Origin: Lentisphaerota bacterium
GTDB taxonomy: Bacteria; Verrucomicrobiota; Kiritimatiellia; UBA8416; VGWJ01
Assembly (NCBI GenBank): GCA_016873635.1
Contig: VGWJ01000011.1
Span: 1 to 64,000 of the forward strand
Reading direction: 5' to 3'
Length of the DNA: 64,000 bases
Each line of letters opens with the position of its first letter. Positions within the stretch are counted from its first letter, which is position 1. The position numbers and the translations under genes were made by a program. This document shows positions 51,987 through 62,171 of the stretch, one piece after another. Under the pieces are notes generated by a model. That model saw only the letters and a program-made list of their open reading frames with translations, did no database searches and was not told the origin of the DNA.

Positions 51987-53473
51987 AAACGGAAGGCCTG
52001 CGTGTCGCCTTGAGCGCCGCCATGGCCGGCGCCCTCCTTGTCCCGGGTCGCTCCGCGCGCGCGGCCGCGATTCACGACGCCGCCCGGGCCAACGACCCGC
52101 GCGGCATCGCGGCCGCGCTTGCATCCGCGGGACCCGGCGCGGTCAACGCTTCGGCCGGGCCCGGCATTACGCCCCTGCACGTCGCCGCCGGCCTCAACCG
52201 CCGCGCGGCCGCCGCGACGCTGATCGAAAACGGCGCCGCCCTGAACGCGCGGACGGCCGGCGGCTTCACGCCCCTGCACTGGGCCGCCAGCCGCGACGCC
52301 GCGGATGCGGCGCGCCTGCTCATCGGCGCCGGCGCCGACGCCGGCGCGCGCGCCGCGCAGGGCATCACGCCCCTGCACTGGGCCGCCGCGCGCAACGCCA
52401 CCAACGTGCTCGCGCTGCTGCTGGCCGCCGGCGCCGACCACGCCGCGCCCACCGCCGCCGGTCTCACCCCCCTGCACTGGGCCGTGGAACACGGCCGCAA
52501 TGAAGCCGCCGTTCTGCTCGCGGCCGCGACGGTCGACCGCGAAACGGCCGCGGCCGGAACCCCGCCCGCGGCGGCGCCCGCGGAAGACGCGCAGGACTCC
52601 GCCCCCCCCGAGAACATCGTTGCGACAGTCTCGGAATACCAGGCGCTGCTCAGGACCATCGCCGCGGAGAACGGCGCCGCGGCGGCGGCCGACGCCGCCG
52701 ACCGCTCGGGGACCGCGGACCCGGGCGGCGCCGAAGCCGCGCCGGCGGCCGGGGACGTGCCGCTGACGGCGCCCACGCACGCCAGGCCCGCCTTCGGCAA
52801 GATCCTGCGGGTGCCCATCGGGATCGACGAAGAGCTTGTCTTCGTCTGGATCGAACCCCTCGGCATATGGGTCGGAGAATACGAGGTCACCAACGGCCAG
52901 TATCGCTGCTTCCGCCCGCGGCACCGCAGCCTGTTCTTCGAACGGCACTCGCTTGACGGCGACGACCAGCCGGTCGTCAACGTCAGCTGGAACGACGCCG
53001 CGGATTACTGCGCCTGGCTGAACAAGTTCTGCGGCGACCGCATCCCGCTGCACAGCGCGTACCGTCTGCCCACCGACCGCGAGTGGACGGCGTTCGCGCG
53101 TTGCGGCACCGAACGCAAGTATCCCTGGGGGGATGCCATGCCGCCCGCCTACGGCAACTATTCGGACTTTTCCGCGCGCGCGCTTCCGGGCTGGCGCGGA
53201 TTCGCCGATTACAATGACGGCTTCGCCGTATCCTGCCCCGTCAGCCGCAGCGGCGCCAACGAATGGGGCCTTTACGGCGTGGGCGGCAACGTGTGGGAGT
53301 GGTGCGCGGACCGCTTCGACGCGGCCGACCCGGCCAGGAGCCGGCGCGGCGGGTGCTGGGATTTCGACGGCGAGACCGCGCTGCGCGTGGAATGGCGCGG
53401 AGTCGACCGCCCTGAAGCCCGCTACGATACGATCGGCTTCCGGATCGTCGTGGCGAAGAAGGCGCACGAGTGA
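51983..53473 (+). CDS. Ankyrin repeats fused to a formylglycine-enzyme-like domain
   Basis: A 496-residue, probably exported protein: signal peptide (residues 1-27), four ankyrin repeats (residues 30-180, each with TPLHWAA or TPLHVAA), a low-complexity Ala/Glu linker (180-260), and a FGE-sulfatase/SUMF1-type domain (265-493): VGEYEVTNGQYRCF, PVVNVSWNDAADYCAWLN, YRLPTDREWTAFARCG, LYGVGGNVWEWCAD, then GFRIVVAKK. The paired active-site Cys of true formylglycine-generating enzymes is not apparent, so it is probably a binding or related enzyme. It starts inside the korC stop, implying co-translation with a cytoplasmic redox complex although it looks secreted. Confidence 0.85.
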   Translation: MKTEGLRVALSAAMAGALLVPGRSARAAAIHDAARANDPRGIAAALASAGPGAVNASAGPGITPLHVAAGLNRRAAAATLIENGAALNARTAGGFTPLHWAASRDAADAARLLIGAGADAGARAAQGITPLHWAAARNATNVLALLLAAGADHAAPTAAGLTPLHWAVEHGRNEAAVLLAAATVDRETAAAGTPPAAAPAEDAQDSAPPENIVATVSEYQALLRTIAAENGAAAAADAADRSGTADPGGAEAAPAAGDVPLTAPTHARPAFGKILRVPIGIDEELVFVWIEPLGIWVGEYEVTNGQYRCFRPRHRSLFFERHSLDGDDQPVVNVSWNDAADYCAWLNKFCGDRIPLHSAYRLPTDREWTAFARCGTERKYPWGDAMPPAYGNYSDFSARALPGWRGFADYNDGFAVSCPVSRSGANEWGLYGVGGNVWEWCADRFDAADPARSRRGGCWDFDGETALRVEWRGVDRPEARYDTIGFRIVVAKKAHE

Positions 53474-53494
53474 CCTCCGCGCCACGATCTCCAG

Positions 53495-53590
53495 GCGGCC
53501 CCGCCCTACCCGCCGCCTTCGGCACACAACGGCAGGGCGCGGGCGCCCTCCTTCGCGCCATGCGCTTCGGAGGGCAAGCCGCGCGCGCCT
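53495..53590. repeat. Family B palindromic repeat, copy 1 (intergenic)
   Basis: Lies between the convergent ends of the ankyrin/FGE-like gene and nspC. It carries the family core GCGCGGGCGCCCTCCTTCGC and then a stem reading GCGCTTCGGAGGGCAAGCCG, preceded by an inverted CCGCCCTACC arm. It could also act as a bidirectional terminator. Confidence 0.75.
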
Positions 53591-53606
53591 CTCTTTCCTC
53601 GGCAGG

Positions 53607-54751
53607 CTACCCCGCCGGTCCGAGCCGCGCTTTGAAATCCTCGTAGCCGAACTCGCGCACGACCCGAAGCTCGCCCTTCCCGGGGCTCCACACGGCCAGC
53701 GACGGAAGCCGCACCCCGTTGAAGGTGTTGTTCTTCACCACGGTGTAGTGCGCCATGTCCATGAAGACCAGCCGCGCACCGACCTCGAGCGGTTCCCGGA
53801 AGGAATACTCCCCGATGACGTCGCCCGCCAGACAAGTCACGCCCGCCAGCTCGTAGGTGTGGGCGAACTCGCCGGGCGCGCCCGCGCCGGCCACCGCCGG
53901 CCGATAGGGCATCTCCAGCACGTCGGGCATGTGCGCGGCGGCGGAGGTGTCGAGGATGGCGATGGACTTCTCGTTCCGCACGATGTCCAGCACGCGCGCC
54001 ACCAGCACCCCCGCGTTGAGCGCCACCGCCTCGCCCGGCTCCAGGTAGACCGTGACGCCGTGCCGCGCGCGGAAATCCGCCACGATCCGGCAGAGACGGT
54101 CCACGTCGTAGTCCTCGCGCGTGATGAGATGCCCGCCCCCGAAATTCACCCACGCCATGCGCGACAGGAATTCGCCGAACCGGCTCTCGAACGCGGCCAG
54201 AACGCGCTCCAAGGCGTCGGCGTTCAGCTCGCACAACGCGTGGAAGTGCAGTCCGTCGATGCCGTCGAGGCCGCGCGCGTCGAACGCCGCGCGCGTAACC
54301 CCCAGGCGCGAGCCCGGACGGCAGGGGTCGTAGGCCGCGGTGCGCACCTCGGAGTGCTCGGGGTTGACGCGAATGCCGCAAGCCACCGGGCGGCCGGCCT
54401 CCGCCACGCGCGGCTTGAAGCGGCGCCACTGCGCGAACGAGTTGAACACGATGTGGTCGGCGCGCGCCAGCAGCTCCGGAAATTCGTCATCGGCGTAGGC
54501 CGGCGCGCAGACATGCACTTCGCCGCCGAACTCCTCCGCCGCCAGCCGGGTTTCGTGCAGCGAGCTCGCCGTCGCCCCCGCCAGGTAGCGCCGCGCCAGC
54601 GGAAACACGGGGAAGAACGCGAACCCCTTGAGCGCGAGCAGGATCCGGCAGCCGGCGCGCTCCTGGACGTCCGCCAGGCGCCGCAGGTTGCGCTCCAGCG
54701 CCGCTTCGTCCAGAACGTAGCACGGCGTGGGCACCTGACGCCAGTCCGGGT

Positions 54752-54755
<4 letters not shown>
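53607..54755 (-). CDS. nspC: Carboxynorspermidine/carboxyspermidine decarboxylase
   Basis: A 382-residue fold-type III PLP enzyme (alanine racemase-like barrel) that decarboxylates carboxy(nor)spermidine, the last step of an aspartate-semialdehyde-based spermidine route. Landmarks: TPCYVLDEAALERNLRRL at the start, LLALKGFAFFPVFP with the PLP lysine near residue 46, GLHFHALCE, and YLEPGEAVALNAGVL. The GTG at 54755 overlaps the stop of the dehydrogenase gene (GTGA), so the two enzymes are made together. Confidence 0.93.
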
Positions 54756-55927
<1,172 letters not shown>

Positions 55928-55950
55928 TCGCGTTCTCCTCTCCTGCTTCC

Positions 55951-56060
55951 GGCGGGGCGAGACGCCCCGCCCTACCGTCTCGCCCGCCAATTACGGTAGG
56001 GCGCGGGCGCCCTCCTTCGCGCGAGGCGCTTCGGCGGGCAAGCCGGCGGCTCCGCCCTCT
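55951..56060. repeat. Family B palindromic repeat, copy 2 (intergenic)
   Basis: Fills the space between the dehydrogenase start and the end of the pyrophosphorylase gene. It has an inverted GGCGGGGC ... GCCCCGCCCTACC arm, the GCGCGGGCGCCCTCCTTCGC core and the AAGCCG end. The dehydrogenase promoter must lie in or around it. Confidence 0.8.
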
Positions 56061-57445
56061 CACGCCAGAAGCAGGTCCCCCTCCACCCGCATGCCCGGCT
56101 TCACCTTGCCCCGCAAATCGGCCGGACCCGGCGCAAAGCACGGGTCAATCTCAATCCTGTGCCGCGGCAGGCCCTGCGCGTCCCGCGGCACGGTCACGCC
56201 GCACTGCTCCAGCCGCCGCGCCTGCTTGCGCATCATGTCGCGCCGGGCCGTGTCGGGGGAGTCGTCCCCCCGGGCATTCTTGACGGGCGAAAACTCCTCT
56301 TCCCGGGCGAATTCCACGTTGACGACACGTTCGGCGTCGGGGAGGACGTCGAAGATGAACTTCTCGAACTTGAAGGCGTTCGGGCGGTCCGGAGCCACCG
56401 TCTGCCCGCCGGCATCGCAGTACGGCACCTTCTTGTGCGCAATGTGAACGGGCAGGCGCCGCGCGCACTCCTGGCGGAGAAAGTCCAGGGAGAAGACGTG
56501 AATTGCCACGCTGCCGTAAAGGAAGAGGAGCCGACCCCCGGAGCCGGTCGCCTCCTTCTGCGCGTCCGTCAGCTCCGAGTATTCGACGATGGCGTTGCGC
56601 CCGCCGCGTTCGACCGCGACGCCGAGGCCTTCGGCCGGATGCTTCTTGGCGCATACCTTCACCGAGGCGTCCGCTTCCCGCCGACGATGCAGACCGATGA
56701 AACCGGGATCGGCAATCTCAACAAGCGGGTTGTCCACCTGGAAATAGAAAAGGAACTCCACCCCGCGCCGGGACATGTCGTCAAATGAACCGTCGGCTTC
56801 AAGGGCGTCGAGAATTCCGCCGTGACCGTCGGGACTCTCGAACACGTGGTCCGGCGCGTCGAGCAGGAGCTGTCCGTCCGCGGTCAACGCGGGCCACATC
56901 CCCTGCACGAAGAAACGCACGGCGCCGGCCGGCAGGCCGAAGCGGCCGTGCCGCTCGAAGAAATCCCTGGTCGCGGCGTCGTTCGCGCGGCTGGTCATCA
57001 CGTAGAGCGGCAGGTCGGCGCCGTACGCGCGCTGCAACGCCAGGATCTTCCGCGCGTGTATCTCGAAAAGCGTCGCGCCCGTGATCGGCGCCAGCGGAAA
57101 CATGCCCTTGGGCCCTTCGAAGCCCAGGCGCGATCCCTGCCCCCCCGCCACCAGCAGAACGCCCACGCGTCCGGCGCGGAGCGCATCCCGGCCCGCGCGC
57201 ACGTTGGCGGCGTCCGCAAGCTCCAAGCCCGGCAGCACCGTCGCGGGCGCTATATCGGCGTGCGCCGGTCCGGCGGAGCCTCTCGGCGTCAGGAGGCGCG
57301 CCAGACGACTCACGTTATCCAGGTCAATGCGCCCGATCTGGGCCAGCAGCCTTCGACGCCCTTCGGCGTCGAGCTTGTTCCAGAACCGGAGCGCTCCTTC
57401 CTGGCCGTGGGCCTTCAGGCGCGCCAGGGCTTCGTCATAGGTCAT
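56060..57445 (-). CDS. UDP-N-acetylglucosamine/UDP-sugar pyrophosphorylase (UDPGP family)
   Basis: A 461-residue enzyme of the eukaryotic-type UDPGP/UAP1 family. It makes UDP-N-acetylglucosamine or a related UDP-sugar from UTP and the sugar 1-phosphate. The nucleotide loop VGVLLVAGGQGSRLGFEGPKG lies near residue 95. MTSRANDAATRDFFERHG, DGHGGILDAL and FYFQVDNPLVEIADP follow, and AHKKVPYCD with FKFEKFIFDVLP completes the UAP pattern. It has no left-handed helix acetyltransferase domain, unlike GlmU. The end of the gene runs into family B copy 2. Confidence 0.92.
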   Translation of the reverse strand: MTYDEALARLKAHGQEGALRFWNKLDAEGRRRLLAQIGRIDLDNVSRLARLLTPRGSAGPAHADIAPATVLPGLELADAANVRAGRDALRAGRVGVLLVAGGQGSRLGFEGPKGMFPLAPITGATLFEIHARKILALQRAYGADLPLYVMTSRANDAATRDFFERHGRFGLPAGAVRFFVQGMWPALTADGQLLLDAPDHVFESPDGHGGILDALEADGSFDDMSRRGVEFLFYFQVDNPLVEIADPGFIGLHRRREADASVKVCAKKHPAEGLGVAVERGGRNAIVEYSELTDAQKEATGSGGRLLFLYGSVAIHVFSLDFLRQECARRLPVHIAHKKVPYCDAGGQTVAPDRPNAFKFEKFIFDVLPDAERVVNVEFAREEEFSPVKNARGDDSPDTARRDMMRKQARRLEQCGVTVPRDAQGLPRHRIEIDPCFAPGPADLRGKVKPGMRVEGDLLLA

Positions 57446-57502
57446 GGCGTATCGTGCTCAGGTCGACGCCCTCACCTCAACGGTCGTTCCGCGGGCGACG
57501 CC

Positions 57503-57684
57503 AACCCACCCCGCCCCCGCCGGAGGCGGGGACACCCCTCTTGGGAGGGGAGAACCCACCCCGCCCGCGCTTGCGCGCGGGCACCCCTCCCAGGAGGGGA
57601 TCTGTCATTGTCGATGCGATCGCTTTCCCAAGATCCCCTCCTGCGGAGGGGTGGCCCCGCCCACAGGGCGGGGCCGGGGTGGGT
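57503..57684. repeat. Family A palindromic repeat, copy 3 (intergenic)
   Basis: Two direct arms (AACCCACCCCG ... GGGG, ACACCCCTC ... GAGGGGA) are followed by a 35-base spacer and the inverted arm GATCCCCTCCTGCGGAGGGG ... GGGGTGGGT, as in copy 2. It fills the gap between the pyrophosphorylase and the TPR gene. Confidence 0.85.
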
Positions 57685-57714
57685 CCCCCATAGTGAAGCT
57701 TCCGCGCCGCCTCT

Positions 57715-60700
57715 TCACTGCCGCTCCCGTGCCCGACGATACATGCGACGCACATCGTCCAGCCGGTCTTGCTCCCGCTGCGGCAGCTCGCGACGCCTCC
57801 GCTCCAGCACATCGAGCAGGTCTGCGGCGCCATCCAGCTTGCCAAGGCGCACGCGCACCTCGGCGAGATGCAGCATCGCGGGCAGTTCGTCTTGCGATTG
57901 CCCGACCGCGCGCTCCATGGCCTCCTCCGCCTCGTCAGGCCGGCCCAGCTTCATCAGGACGACGCCCAGCGTGTCCCATGCGCCCGGCGTATTCGCGTCG
58001 AGCGCAAGCGCGCGCCGGACCAGCTCCTCGCCCTCCGCGCAGTCGCCGCGCTCCTGCACGATCCAGGCCAGATTGTTGAGCACTTCGGCGGTCTCCCGCA
58101 CGGCCAGAGCGCGCCGCAGGAACTGCTCCGCCAGGACGAATTCGTTCTTCAGAAGATACGCGGATCCCAGCACGTAGTTGCCCATGCCGTTGGCCGGGGC
58201 GATTTCCAGCATGACGCGCGCGTGCTGGGTCGCATCGTCATAACGGCCCAGCGCCATGGCGGCCTGCATCAGAAATTCCAGCACGCGCGGATCGCGTGGG
58301 AAGATCCGAAGGGCCCGCTCCGCGTTGTCCAACGCGGCAACGAGATCGCCCTGCAGCGCGCTCAGACGGGCCCGCGCAAAGTATATCACGCGATCGGAGC
58401 CGCCGCCCTTCTCCATCTTCTCAATCGCCTCCGCGAGCCCGTCGGCGTCCCGCTGCAGCGCGATCACGTCGGTAAGAAGCTCCCACGCCTCCGTCATGCG
58501 CGGCTGCAGGTCAACCAGCTCCTGGAGCACGATGCGGGCCTGGTCCAGGTCTCCGGACCGCAGATGCAGCAGGGCGTATTCCAGCGAAACGCGCGTCTTG
58601 GATATCCCGGCTTTCTCGGCCTGTTCGAGCAGCTCTCGGGCGGCTTCAATGTTGCCTTCGAGCGTCCGGACGCGGTACAGCCCGAGCAGCGCCTCCCCGT
58701 CTTTCGGGTTGGCGGCCAGCATCTCGCGGTACATGTCTCCGCTGCGGACGGTCTCGCCCATCCGCAGATACATCTCGGCCAGCGTTTGCGCGAGGCGGTT
58801 GCGTCCGGCCTCGGGCGCCAGTTCCATGGCTTTCCTGATCCCGGAAACGGCCAGGCCCGGGCGGCCGGACAGAGCCCAGGTCATGCCCAGGTCGGCGTAG
58901 GCCTGCGCCATCCGGACATAGCCGTCGTGCCGCGAGAGGGCCCAGACGCGATACTTGCCCTTCAAATCGGCCACGAAATCGCGCGTGGCTTCCCGGATCT
59001 TGTCCGCGTCGGCCGGCTGATACCCGCCGTTGAGCATGCCGTTGAGGTTGAGCAGCGCGCTCACGTTTTCGGGATTGATCTCCCGCGCCCTGGCGTACGC
59101 CGCATAGGCCTCGTCTTTGCGCCCGATGTCTTCCATGAATACGCCCAGGTTGTTGGCCCCCAGGCTGAGCCGCGTCAGCAGGAAGGACGCAAGCTTCGCG
59201 ATCGGCGACCCTTCCGCCGAGGCGCGCCTCAGCGCCGGAACGAGTTCGTCCCAGATCGCCGCATTGCGGCCCATCAGCGCGTCCGCATCGACATCTTCCG
59301 GCCGGCGCGTTCCCAGGAATACCACGCCCTCCGGAAGCATGCTGCAGCCGGCGGCCATCCACAGATCCGCCGGCCAGATCACGGCCACGGACCGGTCCAC
59401 GTCCGGCTTCGTATCGAACCACCGGCGCAGCAGAGCCACCATGCTCACGGACGCGGCGCTCCGCAGGTCCGGCTCATCCGCAAGCTGCATGCGCAGGTAG
59501 TTCATGTACAGCTCGCTGTTCCCGGCGCCGACGTTCACCAGCCGCGGCGCGCGGCCCCGGTCCCGCGCCAGGATCAGCAGGTGCATGTCCAGCGCTCCGT
59601 CGCTGACGATCCATTCCACCCCGGCGCTGCGGTCCAGAATGCGACGGGCATACGCGTCCGCCACGCCGCCGGGCCGCGCGTCGGCCCGCGCCAGATTGCG
59701 GAACGCCGCCAGGCACGCCAGCGCCAGCGCGGGCGCCACGAAGACCCAGCCCAGGTGACGGCTCAACCGGCGCGCCGAACGGCGCTCAGGGTCCGGCCAC
59801 CATGTCCCCGGCAGAAAGAGCCAGTAGGCGAGGAGATATCCGAACAGGGCCGCGCCGAGCACGTAGGGCGTCACCAGGAACCGTTCCTCGCCCAGCATGG
59901 CCCACGGCGCCATACGGTGGTTGAGCAGCACCAGAACCGCGATCGCCGTCAGCAACACGTGCAGCGCGTAGTAGGTCAGATCGCGCTCGTCGTTAAGCGC
60001 CCGCCGCGCCACGAGCGCCGCCACCAGCCCGGGCACGACTCCCACGAACAGCACCACCAGCCAGCCCACGCGCGGCAGCCCGCGCGTGATGAGCAGGTAT
60101 TCCTCGCGCCATATGAACCAGACGACCTTGAAGAAGCCCGTGTACTCGCGCGCCACGTAACCCGGCGAGCCGTGGAAATCCCAGGCCGCCACGAGATAGA
60201 GGCACAGCCCGGCCAGCGTCGACACAACCAGCGCAATGATGCGCGCCGGCGTGGCCTCGCCGCGCCGCCACATCGCGAAAAGCAGCGCCGGGCCGAAAAG
60301 CGGCGCGAAAACGATCAGCGTCGCCGACTCCGTAACGCCGATCCCGCAGGCCAGCCCAAACACCGGCGCCAGCCAGCCCGGACCGCCGCTTACATAGCGG
60401 TAGAAGATCGCCGTCACCGCCAGCAGCAGCAGCGTGTCGAACGCGGCCACGCCCGCGCGGTTGGAGGCGATCCAGAACGGTATGCTGAAAGCCAGGTACA
60501 GTCCGGCTCCAACGCCGGCAATCCGGCCGGCCAGCGCCGCGCGTGGGCGTTGCGGGTCATCCAGACGCGCCACCCGCCGCACCGTGCCGGAGACCAGGCC
60601 GTATAGAAATACAACGGACGCGGCGCCGCACAGCGCGCTGAAGACATTGAGACGCGCCGCCAGGCCGCCGAACGGGAGGGCGTCAACCGCGCGCGCCGCA

Positions 60701-60897
60701 AGGGTATACAGAAAACGATAGGCGGTCCCCTGGTAGAAGAGCCCGGTATGCGCCGCGATCTGGTAGGCGGAAAGACCCGGATACGCCCCCGGACAAAGCG
60801 TCGCCGCATAGGCCGCCAGCGCAACAAGACCCAGCAGCGCGCCGATGATCAGGTCAGGCCGCTTGTTGGTATCCGAAGCGATCATCTGGTGTCCCAT
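57715..60897 (-). CDS. DUF2723 membrane protein with long TPR tail
   Basis: A 1,060-residue protein. The N-terminal 440 residues hold ten or more membrane helices and the DUF2723 pattern (LCPGAYPGLSAYQIAAHTG, FGLACGIGVTES), a fold related to protein O-mannosyltransferases. The long C-terminal part (about 590-1050) is an array of TPR repeats, for example LGANNLGVFMEDIGRKDEAYAAYARAREINPEN. Such proteins are thought to transfer or flip sugars or anchor complexes; the acceptor is unknown. Starts at 60897 (MGHQM) or 60885 are both possible. The gene follows a family A repeat and diverges from the pseudouridine synthase gene across 98 bases. Confidence 0.85.
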   Translation of the reverse strand: MGHQMIASDTNKRPDLIIGALLGLVALAAYAATLCPGAYPGLSAYQIAAHTGLFYQGTAYRFLYTLAARAVDALPFGGLAARLNVFSALCGAASVVFLYGLVSGTVRRVARLDDPQRPRAALAGRIAGVGAGLYLAFSIPFWIASNRAGVAAFDTLLLLAVTAIFYRYVSGGPGWLAPVFGLACGIGVTESATLIVFAPLFGPALLFAMWRRGEATPARIIALVVSTLAGLCLYLVAAWDFHGSPGYVAREYTGFFKVVWFIWREEYLLITRGLPRVGWLVVLFVGVVPGLVAALVARRALNDERDLTYYALHVLLTAIAVLVLLNHRMAPWAMLGEERFLVTPYVLGAALFGYLLAYWLFLPGTWWPDPERRSARRLSRHLGWVFVAPALALACLAAFRNLARADARPGGVADAYARRILDRSAGVEWIVSDGALDMHLLILARDRGRAPRLVNVGAGNSELYMNYLRMQLADEPDLRSAASVSMVALLRRWFDTKPDVDRSVAVIWPADLWMAAGCSMLPEGVVFLGTRRPEDVDADALMGRNAAIWDELVPALRRASAEGSPIAKLASFLLTRLSLGANNLGVFMEDIGRKDEAYAAYARAREINPENVSALLNLNGMLNGGYQPADADKIREATRDFVADLKGKYRVWALSRHDGYVRMAQAYADLGMTWALSGRPGLAVSGIRKAMELAPEAGRNRLAQTLAEMYLRMGETVRSGDMYREMLAANPKDGEALLGLYRVRTLEGNIEAARELLEQAEKAGISKTRVSLEYALLHLRSGDLDQARIVLQELVDLQPRMTEAWELLTDVIALQRDADGLAEAIEKMEKGGGSDRVIYFARARLSALQGDLVAALDNAERALRIFPRDPRVLEFLMQAAMALGRYDDATQHARVMLEIAPANGMGNYVLGSAYLLKNEFVLAEQFLRRALAVRETAEVLNNLAWIVQERGDCAEGEELVRRALALDANTPGAWDTLGVVLMKLGRPDEAEEAMERAVGQSQDELPAMLHLAEVRVRLGKLDGAADLLDVLERRRRELPQREQDRLDDVRRMYRRARERQ

Positions 60898-60995
60898 ATA
60901 GCGAAGCGGGGATGGCTTGACAACGGTATTCGTTGGCGGACAACAGAATCGTCTTGGCGAGCCTGGCGTCTTGGCGAGAGAATCACCAAACGTCG

Positions 60996-62171
60996 ATGAG
61001 TTCACGCGCCATTCGTCTGCAGAAGTATCTCGCCGAGCGCGGCGTGGCATCGCGCCGGGCCTGTGAAGCCCTCATGGCGGCCGGCCGCGTAACCGTGAAC
61101 GGAGAAGTCGTCACGCGGCCCGGCACGCGCGTGGATCCGGATCGCGACGCGGTAACGGTTGACGGCACGCCCCTGGCGGCCGCGCCGAAACGGCGCACGA
61201 TCATGCTTTACAAGCCGCGCGGCTACATCTGCAGCGCATCGGCGAAACAAGGGCGGACGGTGTATGAGCTGCTGCCGGAGGGTCTGCATCCTACCCGCAA
61301 TCTGGCGAGCAGGCAGTCGTCCCCGGGCGGCCCGCGACCGACCCATGGTGGCCCGCGACCGACCCATGGTGGCCCGCGACCGACCCATGGTGGCCCGCGA
61401 CCTCCGGGCGCGGGCGGCCAAGAAGCAGCGCCTGAATTGCCTTTGCCCGCGCCCGGAGGTCGCGGGCCACCCGATGCCGCGCGGCCGCGAGAAGGGCTCG
61501 TTCCCATAGGAAGGCTGGACAAGGACAGCGAAGGGCTGCTGCTGATGTCCAATGACGGCGAGCTGGTGCACCGCCTGAGTCATCCGCGGTTTGAGCATGC
61601 GAAGACGTATCGCGTCACGGTTAGTGCGCTCCCGGGCGGTAGGGCGGGGCCGCCGGACCCGCCGGAAACGGAACAGTCTCGCGGCCCGGATTCGGCGCGG
61701 CCCGCCTTCGCCGGGAAGCTTCGGCGGGGCAAGCCGGAGGCCCTGCCCTACCCGTCTTCCACACCCAGCACAGGTAGGGCGCGGGCGCCCTCCTTCGCGC
61801 GAAGCGCTTCGGAGGGCAAGCCGCACGCGCCTGTTTCGGGGCGCCCGCGCCCCACCGGCGAAGACGTTGATACGGCCCGCGGCGTGGTCACCGACGAGAT
61901 GCTGCAGCGCCTCCGGCAGCCGTTCGTTCTCGACGGCTATCGAACGCGACCGACCGACGTGCGGGTGATTGGGCCGGGCCTCGTGCTCGAATTCGTCCTC
62001 AAAGAGGGCCGCAAGCGTCAAATCCGGCGCATGTGTGAACATGTCGGCCTGCGCGTGGAGCGGCTGATGCGTGTCGGCGTCGGTCCGTTGGAACTGGGAA
62101 ATCTGTGTCCAGGCCGGTGGCGTGAGTTGTCGTCGAGGGAGGTAGAGCAACTCACGGAGAGCCGGGGCTGA
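60996..62171 (+). CDS. RsuA/RluB-type pseudouridine synthase with two in-frame repeat inserts
   Basis: A 391-residue enzyme against about 240-290 expected. Residues 1-60 form an S4 RNA-binding domain (IRLQKYLAERGVASRRACEAL). The catalytic block GRLDKDSEGLLLMSNDGELVHRLSHP (Asp in GRLD) is intact near residue 172, and VLKEGRKRQIRRMCEHVGLRVERLMRVGVGP ends the domain. Two stretches are foreign: residues about 107-168 come from family C (three PRPTHGG repeats and a 27-base inverted repeat), and about 214-287 come from family B copy 3. Both fall in loops on either side of the catalytic strand, so activity may survive. It modifies a uridine in ribosomal RNA. Confidence 0.88.
   Translation: MSSRAIRLQKYLAERGVASRRACEALMAAGRVTVNGEVVTRPGTRVDPDRDAVTVDGTPLAAAPKRRTIMLYKPRGYICSASAKQGRTVYELLPEGLHPTRNLASRQSSPGGPRPTHGGPRPTHGGPRPTHGGPRPPGAGGQEAAPELPLPAPGGRGPPDAARPREGLVPIGRLDKDSEGLLLMSNDGELVHRLSHPRFEHAKTYRVTVSALPGGRAGPPDPPETEQSRGPDSARPAFAGKLRRGKPEALPYPSSTPSTGRARAPSFARSASEGKPHAPVSGRPRPTGEDVDTARGVVTDEMLQRLRQPFVLDGYRTRPTDVRVIGPGLVLEFVLKEGRKRQIRRMCEHVGLRVERLMRVGVGPLELGNLCPGRWRELSSREVEQLTESRG
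61326..61388. repeat. Three 21-base tandem repeats (family C)
   Basis: Three copies of a 21-base unit (GGYGGCCCGCGACCGACCCA plus T) encode GGPRPTH three times. The unit is a multiple of three and its start is the same as the left arm of the inverted repeat that follows. Confidence 0.85.
61389..61471. repeat. 27-base perfect inverted repeat (family C)
   Basis: 61389-61415 and 61445-61471 are perfect reverse complements over 27 bases with a 29-base spacer. They lie within the pseudouridine synthase gene and stay in frame. Confidence 0.9.
61635..61855. repeat. Family B palindromic repeat, copy 3 (inside the pseudouridine synthase)
   Basis: A pair of inverted family B arms: a left arm ending GGCCCTGCCCTACCC and a right arm starting AGGTAGGGC, then GCGCGGGCGCCCTCCTTCGC and the AAGCCG end, with an 18-base spacer. 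It is read in frame, and the core matches intergenic copies 1 and 2 almost base for base. Confidence 0.85.
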
